Shown here one piece after another: positions 43,986 through 52,795 of a DNA stretch of 64,000 bases. This stretch comes from Promethearchaeota archaeon (GTDB taxonomy: Archaea; Asgardarchaeota; Lokiarchaeia; Sigyniarchaeales; SOKP01): NCBI GenBank assembly GCA_016840165.1, contig JAEOSU010000032.1:62001-126000 (forward strand), given 5' to 3'. The notes beneath the pieces are model-generated. The model made no database searches. It saw only the letters and a program-made list of their open reading frames with translations, and was not told the DNA's origin. Made by a program: the position numbers and the translations under genes. How positions within the stretch are numbered: the stretch's first letter is position 1; each line of letters begins with the position of its first letter.

Positions 43986-46166
43986 TTATTGATATGGAGC
44001 GATTATATCAATCATATCATCATAACCCAAATCTAATTCCTTTAATTTTTGAATAGTTGGACAACCATTTTTATTCCAACCTCTCTCAAAATACACTGCA
44101 TCCTGTAATTTTGTATATTGTTTTTCCCGATGTTTTCTTAAAATTTTGATCTTTTCTTCTACGTTTTTATTTGAAATATCAAATCCAAGTTCTTTTAATT
44201 GGCTATCATATCTTTCAATCCGACTATTATATTCTAAAGGGGTCACTGGTCCCATTGCTCGATAGGGAAAGTTGGAATCGTGTTCTCTTAACCCCTTCCC
44301 TTGTCGGATGTTAAAAATCCTTTGAAGGTTATATACCCGTTCAGACATTTTAATTAAATCATCGGGTGCGGATTGACGACCAGTTACCGCCGAAAAATAT
44401 TTTGCGTACCACTTAACGTGATCGGGTACTTTCGCTCGGACTAACTCACCAGTTTCGGGATCTTTTATTGGATAATCTGCTTGGCTTTCAGGTTGAATGT
44501 CATTCCAAGGTAATTTACAAAGTCCACATAAACTAAACCATGTTCGCCAATACGGAAACCACCGCAATGCTCTTGCCTTATCCTCAAATGTAGGTATCGA
44601 TTGACGGATAACATCCTCAAAAATAAGCCAAGCTTCGTCATGTTGGGGCCCTTTATTTGTAAATCCATAACCACCTTGTTGAGAAAGAGATTCTTTGGTA
44701 ACATACTCGGAAAACTCTAATCCTTTATGTTCCATTCCAATGTCTTGCAGAAATTGAGGATCAGCATTGTATTTCTCTACGAATAGTTTTTTCATTTCTC
44801 TTATTCCTTGACCTGCAATAGCTCCAAAATTCTCGTCTCTCGCCATCTGGTGGATTAATTCTACGGCATCTCGTGCATTTCCGAAATTTAAATCCAAACC
44901 TCCTGTGATATCTTTATTTAAAATTCCCGCTTCAAAACATTCCATGACAAACGCGATCCCCGTCCCTACGGATATGGTATCAAGACCGTAAGTATCACAA
45001 TAAAAATTGACCTCTAATACCCATTTAGGATCCCACACTCCCCAATTAGAGCCTACTCCAGCAATTGTCTCATATTCTGGACCATCAACAATAATTGATT
45101 GCCCTTTAAATGGTCCTGTCATTACTTCATACCCTTCTGAATAATGAGAACAACTAACCGTACAGCCTATCCAACAACCATCTGCTCCTTCCTTCCCAGA
45201 ATATATCTCTTTCCATACATCACGTGCATAAGGTATATCTTTACCGGGAATCTCTTTATGTGCTCCATATCGAAAATTTTCAGTTGGAAGCAGATCTGCT
45301 GCATTCATGATATCTGGCAAATGTCCTGTGCCAACCCTTCTCATTTCGTTCTGTTTGGGATCCAACCTAATTACTTCTTGCGTATGGATTATACCTACTT
45401 TTCGAGCCTCTTCTAAATCTGCTGGATTATTTGAACCAATTGTTGCTTTTGGAGAATGGCACACCAAAGCTTTAATATTTTTATCTGCAAATACAGTACC
45501 AATACCTCCGCGTCCTGCTTGTTTACAAGATGCCCAATCTCTTCCCTTTACAAACCAAGAGAAGTTTAATATCCCCCATTTTGTATGTTTCGCAGCTGGA
45601 CCAGTGCTCACCACTGAAACCCGTTGCTTTTCATTTGGATCCTCAGCATATTTATCAGTTAACTGCTGTGTGAGTTCATGGGAATATTGAGAATAATTAT
45701 CGTCCTGCTCCACGGACTCAATCTGAACTACATGGTTGAGGCCATCTATAAAAATGATAACTTCTTCTTCAGATTTCCCTTGGATCTCTAAGGCATCAAA
45801 TCCCGAAAATTTCAGATAGGGACCAAAATATCCTCCTACATTAGAATCAATAATAATCCCTGTTAAAGGAGAAATAGTGGTCACAATTGACTTTCCAGAA
45901 CCAGGATAGAAAATACTACCACCTAATGGTCCAGAAGAAATACAGATTTCATTCTCAGGATCATCCCATTTAACTATTCTATCCTTGGGTAAATTATTCC
46001 ACATTAACCATAAGTCAAACCCTTTGCCACCGATGAATTTATCTTTCATTTTATCCGATACGGTTTTTATTTGGATGTCTTTCGTGGTTAAGTTAATATA
46101 TAAGGTTTGATTAGTATATCCTTTTTGAACTTCATCAAATTGATATTCTTTTCTCGCTAAAATCAT
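43986..46166 (-). CDS. Aldehyde:ferredoxin oxidoreductase family protein (large form)
   Basis: 726 residues. N-terminal AOR domain with LTTKDIQIKTVSD, GPLGGSIFYPGSGKS and the pterin-binding GRGGIGTVFADKNIKALV. The cluster cysteines are CWIGCTVSC near residue 330 (C-x3-C-x3-C, slightly different from the common C-x2-C-x3-C), and a later FSLCGLC. It would oxidise an aldehyde to an acid, reducing ferredoxin. It is followed 30 bp later by the multi-cofactor flavoprotein, so aldehyde and amino-acid oxidation may share electron carriers. It is longer than the AOR encoded at 7084-8967. Confidence 0.87.
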   Translation of the reverse strand: MILARKEYQFDEVQKGYTNQTLYINLTTKDIQIKTVSDKMKDKFIGGKGFDLWLMWNNLPKDRIVKWDDPENEICISSGPLGGSIFYPGSGKSIVTTISPLTGIIIDSNVGGYFGPYLKFSGFDALEIQGKSEEEVIIFIDGLNHVVQIESVEQDDNYSQYSHELTQQLTDKYAEDPNEKQRVSVVSTGPAAKHTKWGILNFSWFVKGRDWASCKQAGRGGIGTVFADKNIKALVCHSPKATIGSNNPADLEEARKVGIIHTQEVIRLDPKQNEMRRVGTGHLPDIMNAADLLPTENFRYGAHKEIPGKDIPYARDVWKEIYSGKEGADGCWIGCTVSCSHYSEGYEVMTGPFKGQSIIVDGPEYETIAGVGSNWGVWDPKWVLEVNFYCDTYGLDTISVGTGIAFVMECFEAGILNKDITGGLDLNFGNARDAVELIHQMARDENFGAIAGQGIREMKKLFVEKYNADPQFLQDIGMEHKGLEFSEYVTKESLSQQGGYGFTNKGPQHDEAWLIFEDVIRQSIPTFEDKARALRWFPYWRTWFSLCGLCKLPWNDIQPESQADYPIKDPETGELVRAKVPDHVKWYAKYFSAVTGRQSAPDDLIKMSERVYNLQRIFNIRQGKGLREHDSNFPYRAMGPVTPLEYNSRIERYDSQLKELGFDISNKNVEEKIKILRKHREKQYTKLQDAVYFERGWNKNGCPTIQKLKELDLGYDDMIDIIAPYQ

Positions 46167-46181
46167 GAAAACACACCATTG

Positions 46182-46234
46182 GTGAGGTATCTTATCCTCA
46201 CGTTTAATAAAAGGGTTAATAGTATTGAAACCCT
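46182..46234. repeat. Two perfect 6-bp inverted repeats in the gap before the AOR gene
   Basis: GTGAGG/CCTCAC (46182-46201, 8-nt loop) and AGGGTT/AACCCT (46212-46234, 11-nt loop) occupy most of the 83-bp gap between the COG2403 gene and the AOR gene. They could be a terminator/attenuator or operator sites. No T-run follows on the minus strand. Confidence 0.45.
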
Positions 46235-46249
46235 CATAAATATAAAAAA

Positions 46250-47593
46250 TTACTTATTAAGGAATTTTTGAATAAAATCATCTAATACCTTTTCAATAGT
46301 CGGTTCTTTTACCGGCTCAATATCATAAGATACTTTAACAATTGGTTTATTCACATTTACTAACTTTTTCAAATCGATAGGACTTCCATTTAAAATTATA
46401 TCCGCTTTTACCTTGTTAAGGGTTTTTTCTAAATCTTCGATCTGCTGATCAGTGTAACCCATTGCTGGCACGATTTCGGTAATTTGAGGAAATTCCTCAT
46501 AAACATCTTTCATAGAACCTGCTAAATATGGTCGCGGATCTACAATTTTAGCTCCGGCATTCTTTGCAGCTACATAAGCGGCGCCTATTGCCATCCCTCC
46601 GTGTGTGAGCGTTGGACCATCCTCCACCACGACCACCTTCTTTCCTTTCAGCTTGAGTGGGTCTTCAGCTTTCACCACGGAATTTGTATATATGCGAATT
46701 GCATCCGGATTCAACTCTTGGAGATTCTTTTCGACAATCGCAACATCTTCTGGTTTCGCACTATTCATTTTATTGATAACAAAGGCATCTGCATATCGTG
46801 TATTGACCTCTCCGGGATGATATTTATTTTCGTGTCCTGGTCTTAAGGGATCAACGACAATAAACAAAAGATCGGTAATATAGAATGAAATTTCATTATT
46901 TCCTCCATCAAATATTATGACATCCGCTTCTTTTTCTGCTTCTCTGACAATCTTCTCATAATCTACCCCTGAATAAATAACAAGTCCTTGTCGGATATAA
47001 GGCTCATACTCCTCACGCTCCTCTATAGTACAATCATATTTATCTAAATCCTCATATTTCTCAAATCGCATAACGTTTTGCTGAACTAAATCTCCATAGG
47101 GCATAGGTTCTCTTATAGCAACTACTTTATATCCCTTCGATTTTAGATATCTGTATACTGCTCTTGATACCTGACTTTTGCCGCATCCTGTCCGTACCGC
47201 ACATACTGCAATAACTGGTTTATTTGCTTTTAGTTGCGTAAATCGACCGGAAATGAGACGATAATCAGCACCTGCACTCAACGCACGAGATGCTTTATGC
47301 ATAACCTCCTCATGTGAAACATCAGAATAAGCAAAAACAACTTGGTCAACATTATGTAATTTTATTGCTTGTTCTAATGCTTCCTCTGGTATCATGGGAA
47401 TTCCTTTTGGGTATAATTTTCCAGCTAATTCAGCAGGAAATTTTCTTTCAACGTCCTCTGTGGTACCAACGTTCTGTTCACCTGCGATTGTGAAGGCGAC
47501 AACCTCGTATTCTTCATTATCTTTAAAGACTGTGTTAAAAACATGGAAATCCATCCCTAAAGCTCCTATAATTATAACCTTTTTCTTCATCAT
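46250..47593 (-). CDS. COG2403-type P-loop NTPase (annotated elsewhere as cyclic 2,3-diphosphoglycerate synthetase-like)
   Basis: 447 residues. An N-terminal Rossmann part (KKVIIIGALGMDFHVFNTVF) is followed by a P-loop AVRTGCGKSQVSR (Walker A, about 132-144), REPMPYG, a Walker-B-like IIFDGGNNE, and INKMNSA as a possible guanine-specificity (NKxD-like) segment. Members of this archaeal family are called cyclic 2,3-DPG synthetase or predicted GTPase. The real function in non-hyperthermophiles is unclear. It leads a minus-strand run with AOR and amino-acid oxidoreductases, which hints at a role with those enzymes. Confidence 0.75.
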   Translation of the reverse strand: MMKKKVIIIGALGMDFHVFNTVFKDNEEYEVVAFTIAGEQNVGTTEDVERKFPAELAGKLYPKGIPMIPEEALEQAIKLHNVDQVVFAYSDVSHEEVMHKASRALSAGADYRLISGRFTQLKANKPVIAVCAVRTGCGKSQVSRAVYRYLKSKGYKVVAIREPMPYGDLVQQNVMRFEKYEDLDKYDCTIEEREEYEPYIRQGLVIYSGVDYEKIVREAEKEADVIIFDGGNNEISFYITDLLFIVVDPLRPGHENKYHPGEVNTRYADAFVINKMNSAKPEDVAIVEKNLQELNPDAIRIYTNSVVKAEDPLKLKGKKVVVVEDGPTLTHGGMAIGAAYVAAKNAGAKIVDPRPYLAGSMKDVYEEFPQITEIVPAMGYTDQQIEDLEKTLNKVKADIILNGSPIDLKKLVNVNKPIVKVSYDIEPVKEPTIEKVLDDFIQKFLNK

Positions 47594-47896
47594 ATAAAAC
47601 CTTTAAAATACTAACTGTAATCGATCAAAATATTTAATTTGGGAATTGTTATTAAGCTTATTGATTCGAATTTGGGGAATTATAACCCATCTTAGAATTT
47701 TCTAATAATAATTACCTCAATGTGATTTGAGTCAATCAACCCAAGCCTACACATGTCTTTGGTAAATTAATTGCGGTATTAAAATCGCACTTAAAATAAA
47801 AAGTAATTTAAACGACAATATATTCGCAAAATATAGGGAGGTAAAAATCACTAGAATCATTTTTAGTGATAAATATATATATTAAGAGGAAATATT
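47594..47896. promoter_or_regulatory. Divergent intergenic region with an operator-like inverted repeat
   Basis: This 303-bp gap separates the divergently transcribed COG2403 gene and the small ATC-hydrolase-like gene. It contains no ORF of note. ATCACTA/TAGTGAT with a 10-nt spacer at 47847-47870 is a perfect dyad 26 bp before the ATG at 47897. AGAGGA precedes that ATG. An AT-rich tract (aatatattc, near 47819) could be a TATA element. Confidence 0.45.
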
Positions 47897-48418
47897 ATGA
47901 AAGAAGTACCTGATTATGAAAAGTATCCGATTAGCGAGGAAGAAATGGGAAAGCGCTATAAGAATTGGACAAAAGCCTTAGCTCAGATGGCAGTGTTGCT
48001 TTATACAGTAGGTAAGGAAGTCGGAGGCGAAAAATTCGTCGAAAGACTTAAGGAAGAAAATCGAGAAAGAGGTAAGAGAGATGCGGCAACAATAATGAAA
48101 ATAGTGGGTTGTAAACCAGAAGATTTCAAGGATTGCATGAAGATTCCCAAGATGGTTGATTTCATAGATGATAGATATGCGAATTTCTGGGATGGGTATA
48201 TTGAAAACACGCCTAAAGCTTTTGAAAAAGCACTCTTTACTTGTCCGGTTACCGAACCATGGTCGATGGAACCTGATCTTTGTGAAGTATTAATTGGTGA
48301 GTCTCTTAAAAGCTTTGCCAAAGCATTAAACCCGAAGTTTAAAACTGAAGGATTTACAAAATTACTCACTAAGGGTGATAAGTGCTGCCGATACAGAATT
48401 GAATTGCAGGAGGACTAA
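47897..48418 (+). CDS. Small protein resembling L-2-amino-thiazoline-4-carboxylate hydrolase family
   Basis: 173 residues, mainly helical in the first half. The second half has two cysteine features typical of the ATC-hydrolase-like family: FTCPVTEPWSMEPDLC (C-P ... C) and an ending KGDKCCRYRIEL. In pseudomonads ATC hydrolase works in cysteine production from thiazolines; in anaerobes the family is large and mostly uncharacterised. The assignment is tentative. AAGAGGA lies about 7 nt before the ATG. Confidence 0.5.
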   Translation: MKEVPDYEKYPISEEEMGKRYKNWTKALAQMAVLLYTVGKEVGGEKFVERLKEENRERGKRDAATIMKIVGCKPEDFKDCMKIPKMVDFIDDRYANFWDGYIENTPKAFEKALFTCPVTEPWSMEPDLCEVLIGESLKSFAKALNPKFKTEGFTKLLTKGDKCCRYRIELQED

Positions 48419-48445
48419 ATTTTTAACTAAATTAGTAAAAAAAGA

Positions 48446-48469
48446 GAATGATCTGGAAGAAGATCATTC
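48446..48469. terminator. Hairpin between convergent genes (probable bidirectional terminator)
   Basis: GAATGATCT and AGATCATTC form a perfect 9-bp stem around GGAAGA. It lies 27 bp after the stop of the plus-strand small gene and covers the stop codon of the minus-strand hydrolase gene (TGA at 48466-48464). An A-run (48437-48443) precedes it, giving U residues on the minus transcript. Confidence 0.55.
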
Positions 48470-50863
48470 ATTTAAAATTTTATTAAGTGTTTCTATCGCA
48501 TTTTCTTTAATCGATTTTGAGGTCATTTTCTTTATGGTTTTTGCCATCATTTTATAGGCTCCCGAGACTTCAATCTCTATTTCAACGATAAGACCAATAC
48601 CTGACTCAATCTCTTCAAAACTTAGAGTATAAAAAGTTGTACCGGCAGAAGGAACGACTTCAAATTTCGTGGAATGTTCGGTTCTTGGGCCAATCTCATT
48701 AGTTGATATCTCTACTCCCCGAACCACTGTAGTATGTTTTCCAATTGCATCAAAGAACATATCTACTACCTCTTGAAAATTGACCGGTATTTCTTTTATT
48801 TCAAAGATTAATTCTTTTTCTCCGGCTTCTTCCTTTTTCCTTTCTTTTCCTGTCACTACTACCCTCACACGATCAATATTCTGGACCCGTGCATGAGGAA
48901 TATTTGGATTGCCTTCTCTATGCGAGCTTACACGAATCGTTGGGAAGTAGGTACCAGGTTCCGAAAAAGTATAAGTAGTTTTTACTTCTACATCAGTACT
49001 CTTAGTGTCTTTGAGGTTCTCATGTATTGGATAGTCCCCAGTACCTTCGAAGTCCCATTCTGCATCAACTATTGAACCTGCATCTGGTGGTGTTTCAATC
49101 ACTGCAGAAAACTTAAATTTTTTTCCGACCTTGGCTTCTGCCCGCTTACCTCCATTTACTTTAAGATTAACCACTGGTTGGATCCCCTTACGTTCCGAAG
49201 CAGTCGAAGGCACTTCTACTTGGGCATCCACTACTTTATATTCAGTACTTGCTGGAGGTGCCACGCCTTTTTCGACCCATGCGCTCAAATCGCGTAGGGC
49301 TTGTTGCAAAACACCACCGTAATTGATCACTCGTGTAGTTATTACTGGAGGAGTATCAAACTGCGTAACCACAGGTGGTACATGCATTGCATGATCAATG
49401 TACCAGAGCCGGTAGGTATCGTCAAACTTATCTCCTAGTGTCTTTTTTATTCTCGAGCGATACCATTCGGCACCCCATGGATAGGCGATTTCATCCATCA
49501 GCATATTTACTACAATCATCTTACCATCAAATTGACCGCTTAAGCGTGCAACAGTACTTTTCGAATAACGAGTACATAATAACTCGTCGCGTTGTGGGTA
49601 TATTGGTTTACCATCATGATCTCGAAATTGTTCATAACCATAATAATCAGGTGAGGGAATTTGGTGACGATGGTAAGTTTGAGCAGCAAGGTACACAGAG
49701 TTGTCTATCTCTACTTTATCACCTGCTTTAACTTTTGCCAATTCTTTAAAATGTTCCTCTCCGAAAGCAATCATGATGAATTTTTCAAACGCTCCAGCAA
49801 TATAGACTACACAGCCCTCAGCCTCACCACTCTTCAAGATTAATGAAGCTCCTTGAAAATCTTTATCCGGTAAATCCTCCATCACAAACCCTGCTGGTAC
49901 TTTTATCTCACTCTTACTCCCCGCAGATAAAGTTAGACTAAATCCCATTTCCTTCAAATCTTCGGGGAAGATTAATTTGTTGATCTTTGTTTCGTGCTGA
50001 ACTCTGGCATTTAGGAGGGACTCGGGTGCCTTTGCACCAAGATATCCCGGTTTATTCCAAAAATCCTCAAAGTAGGTAGGATCCCATTTGACCATTTGAT
50101 CAAAAAACATGGTTAAAACTCCCGTATACCCAAATGCGATCCTTCTGTAATTAAACCAAGCACGTGGTGGAAATCCCATTTTAGTCACTTCAGTGAGCGC
50201 TTCTTGTTCTTCGGCATTTAAGCCAGCATAAATATCACCACTACCACCTGGTTCCATTGCATCGATAATACCAGACATTTTATCTTTTAATATACGCATC
50301 GCATGAGCTTGCACCGTAAAATTATTGGGTATAGCTATCGGTGTTGCGTGAATAAAAGGCACAGCACCATCCCAAACACCTTTCGTGTTTTCCACACAAG
50401 CAATCGTTTTAAACGCCCCACCACTTCCACCATAAACATAACCAAAAGGGCGATGGGGGCCATACATTTCAGAAGCTAAAACACGCGAATACTTCGCTAC
50501 TGCCGCACTAGCCCGATAAGCGGTGATGGTCGGATCATCCCCTACAAACATGTTTAGTCTCCCTAAATTTGATTCTACAAGATATGCGCCACTCTCGATA
50601 GCGAATCCTAATGAATAGCTGGGATCAGGATACTCTGGGTTCTGAACAGCATTCTCGTTTCCCGATATCGCCATAAGATATTGGAAAAACCGACCGTCAT
50701 ATTGTTCCGTTGGGGGGAAGTAGATTGAGAATCGAGTATCGGTACCCTTAAAACCACCATGGATATATCGATGACGTACTGGATTGTCACGCCACTCATC
50801 AATATCTATGTACGGCTCAGTGAAAAGAGGATCATCTAAATCAATAGGTTTATTTGATTCTAT
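48464..50863 (-). CDS. Alpha/beta hydrolase with PKD-like and C-terminal SRPBCC-like domains; non-standard start
   Basis: The first ATG of this frame (50674) lies inside the hydrolase fold. The same frame is open upstream for over 60 codons and reads convincingly as the N terminus: RHRYIHGGFKGTDTRFSIYF. No ATG, GTG or TTG occurs there. AAGGTGA stands 6 nt before an ATA codon at 50863-50861, which I take as the likely start (799 residues); ATT at 50869 lies too close to it. Nucleophile Ser147 is in YGGSGGAFK. About 568-671 is PKD-like (WDFEGTGDYP, TYTFSEPGTYFPTIRV), and the rest is similar in size and pattern to lipid-binding SRPBCC domains. No signal peptide. Substrate unknown. Confidence 0.72.
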   Translation of the reverse strand: MESNKPIDLDDPLFTEPYIDIDEWRDNPVRHRYIHGGFKGTDTRFSIYFPPTEQYDGRFFQYLMAISGNENAVQNPEYPDPSYSLGFAIESGAYLVESNLGRLNMFVGDDPTITAYRASAAVAKYSRVLASEMYGPHRPFGYVYGGSGGAFKTIACVENTKGVWDGAVPFIHATPIAIPNNFTVQAHAMRILKDKMSGIIDAMEPGGSGDIYAGLNAEEQEALTEVTKMGFPPRAWFNYRRIAFGYTGVLTMFFDQMVKWDPTYFEDFWNKPGYLGAKAPESLLNARVQHETKINKLIFPEDLKEMGFSLTLSAGSKSEIKVPAGFVMEDLPDKDFQGASLILKSGEAEGCVVYIAGAFEKFIMIAFGEEHFKELAKVKAGDKVEIDNSVYLAAQTYHRHQIPSPDYYGYEQFRDHDGKPIYPQRDELLCTRYSKSTVARLSGQFDGKMIVVNMLMDEIAYPWGAEWYRSRIKKTLGDKFDDTYRLWYIDHAMHVPPVVTQFDTPPVITTRVINYGGVLQQALRDLSAWVEKGVAPPASTEYKVVDAQVEVPSTASERKGIQPVVNLKVNGGKRAEAKVGKKFKFSAVIETPPDAGSIVDAEWDFEGTGDYPIHENLKDTKSTDVEVKTTYTFSEPGTYFPTIRVSSHREGNPNIPHARVQNIDRVRVVVTGKERKKEEAGEKELIFEIKEIPVNFQEVVDMFFDAIGKHTTVVRGVEISTNEIGPRTEHSTKFEVVPSAGTTFYTLSFEEIESGIGLIVEIEIEVSGAYKMMAKTIKKMTSKSIKENAIETLNKILNE

Positions 50864-50955
50864 TTTAATTCACCTTCTTAAATATTTATTTTAAAATTTT
50901 TAATTCATTTTTATCTCAACTTTAGTAATTTGGTTTTTTATAAGTCTAAATCTAG

Positions 50956-51765
50956 TTAATTCTTGTTTACATAATCCAAAAAAGCTTTTACTATAAAGTG
51001 AAATCTGGGATCACTGACAACACTAATATGGTCTTTTCCTTCGATTTGGATATGACAAGAACCTGGTACTAATTGAGCTAAAACGGATTTATCTTTTGCT
51101 AAGCGATCCTTAGATCCAAAAACAGTCAGAACTGGCACATTGATATTTTTAAGAGCTTCTTTCCTTTTGGAATCAGTTGGGATTATACCGTCGGGACGTT
51201 GAATATCCCCCTCTAAAACATATATTAATGCTTCAAGATCTTGGGAGTTAGAATCTGTATAAGTTGATATTACTTTTCGGAATCTTAATGCACTTTTATT
51301 TTTTACATCATTAATATCTGCTTTTTTTAAACCCTTTATCCATTTTTTCATCATTATTTTACCAATAAATTTTGTTCTTTTTTTGGAATAATGGAGTGGG
51401 AATCCTCCAATAATCGCACTAATAAAAAGTTCTTGATTTTCAATTAAAATATCTGTGGTAATTCTTGCCCCCATAGAATATCCAAAAAAATTAGCCTTCT
51501 TGATAGATAAATGATCAAGTAATTTAACAATATCATCATTTATCTTTTCTCCATACTGATCAGCATCTTTAGGCTTATCACTTTTTCCATGTCCACGACA
51601 ATCCACAAGTATTAATTGATAATCTTCCTTTAGAACATCTACCCAATTGCTATCTTTCCAATTACCTTGGATGTTTGCGGCAAATCCATGAATCATTATC
51701 ACAGGTGGCCCTTCCCCTTCAATTTCATAATATATTTTAATTCCTTCATTATCAAAATATGGCAT
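50956..51765 (-). CDS. Alpha/beta hydrolase
   Basis: 269 residues. The oxyanion region is VIMIHGFAAN, followed by LVDCRGHGKSDKP, the nucleophile elbow GYSMGAR (Ser about 96), a late Asp in VFGSKDRLA and a His in EGKDHISVV. This is a standard catalytic triad of small-molecule esterases, lactonases or dehalogenase-like enzymes. It lies upstream of the larger hydrolase gene on the same strand, with a gap of about 90 bp. Confidence 0.9.
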   Translation of the reverse strand: MPYFDNEGIKIYYEIEGEGPPVIMIHGFAANIQGNWKDSNWVDVLKEDYQLILVDCRGHGKSDKPKDADQYGEKINDDIVKLLDHLSIKKANFFGYSMGARITTDILIENQELFISAIIGGFPLHYSKKRTKFIGKIMMKKWIKGLKKADINDVKNKSALRFRKVISTYTDSNSQDLEALIYVLEGDIQRPDGIIPTDSKRKEALKNINVPVLTVFGSKDRLAKDKSVLAQLVPGSCHIQIEGKDHISVVSDPRFHFIVKAFLDYVNKN

Positions 51766-51923
51766 TTTTAATGACTCTTTTAAATTATGTAAAATTTTTT
51801 TCTATACTATTTCATGATTAAATTAACCAAGATTTTAGTTTTCAATCACATCTTTAATTAGCTAATTGTAAAAAACCATAAAGTTAAAAAAAAAATTATT
51901 TTTTTTTATTTAATAAACTTAAG

Positions 51924-51937
51924 CTTGAATATTCAAG
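51924..51937. promoter_or_regulatory. Perfect 14-bp palindrome upstream of the Bat-type regulator
   Basis: CTTGAATATTCAAG lies 31 bp before the ATG of the HTH regulator and could be an autoregulatory operator. It is embedded in a 203-bp divergent, very AT-rich gap otherwise without recognisable features apart from A/T tracts near 51885-51910. Confidence 0.4.
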
Positions 51938-51968
51938 TTTTTAAAATTACTTAATACTTCACTATCAA

Positions 51969-52616
51969 ATGAAGAATTTAAAAAAAATCGTTCTGAAAGT
52001 ACCTTTAGATCCAAAATCTAAGGTTTTCTTTGATCTATTAGAGAAATATGAATTACTTCAAATCCACCGACAAGATGATGATCAAATCTTTGTAACCCAA
52101 AAGGTAAAATTTAAGGATTCTCAAATGCATCCGAAAATGTTAGAAAGCGATCGTTATGGGATGTCATATATAGAAGTAATAGAAGAGGATAAGGCGAAAA
52201 ACGAATACATCTTTTTTTCTAAACATAATTGGGTTAAGGAAACAAAAAAACTCCTCGATAAACATGACCTAATTATCGATCCTCCTATTATTCTAGATAA
52301 AAATCGACTTTTAACAAGTATTATTACAGAAAGTAAAAATATTGATCAATTCGTTAATTCTCTAACTAACTTTTATAAAGGCAGATTGGAGATTCTAAGT
52401 ATATCTCATATACCTCTGAACTATGAAAATCTGTTCTTAAAATTAACAGATCGTCAGAAAGAAATAGTATATTATGCTGTTCAACATGGATATTTTGAGA
52501 TACCTCGCAAAATAAAATCAGAGAAAATCGCTGATCATTTTCAAATTACTCAAAGTGCTTTATATGACCATTTAAGGAAAATAGAAAGGACCATTTATCA
52601 CTCAATATTTAATTAA
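51969..52616 (+). CDS. Bacterio-opsin activator (Bat)-type HTH transcriptional regulator
   Basis: 215 residues. The last 55 are an HTH_10 domain (LTDRQKEIVYYAVQHGYFEIP, then IADHFQITQSALYDHLRKIE), typical of archaea. The N-terminal 150 residues form an alpha/beta sensing region with no recognised ligand motif. No ribosome binding site is seen; leaderless translation is possible. It is divergent from the alpha/beta hydrolase gene and may control it or itself. Confidence 0.82.
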   Translation: MKNLKKIVLKVPLDPKSKVFFDLLEKYELLQIHRQDDDQIFVTQKVKFKDSQMHPKMLESDRYGMSYIEVIEEDKAKNEYIFFSKHNWVKETKKLLDKHDLIIDPPIILDKNRLLTSIITESKNIDQFVNSLTNFYKGRLEILSISHIPLNYENLFLKLTDRQKEIVYYAVQHGYFEIPRKIKSEKIADHFQITQSALYDHLRKIERTIYHSIFN

Positions 52617-52795
52617 TTATTCTTGAATATGAATCAGATAATTTACAATCAAAAAGTAAACTATTTGGATATATTCATACTTAATTCTTAAACACTTTTG
52701 TTAAAAATATGGTTATGAGATTTTTGATAAATAACTTTTAAATAAAATATAGATTTTTGAAATTATAATAGAATATGATATAAATAGAAATCATT

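Noticed and set aside
50608..50802. Alternative minus-strand frame of 64 codons at the start of the large hydrolase
   Set aside because: It has no family resemblance, while the other frame gives the missing hydrolase N terminus.
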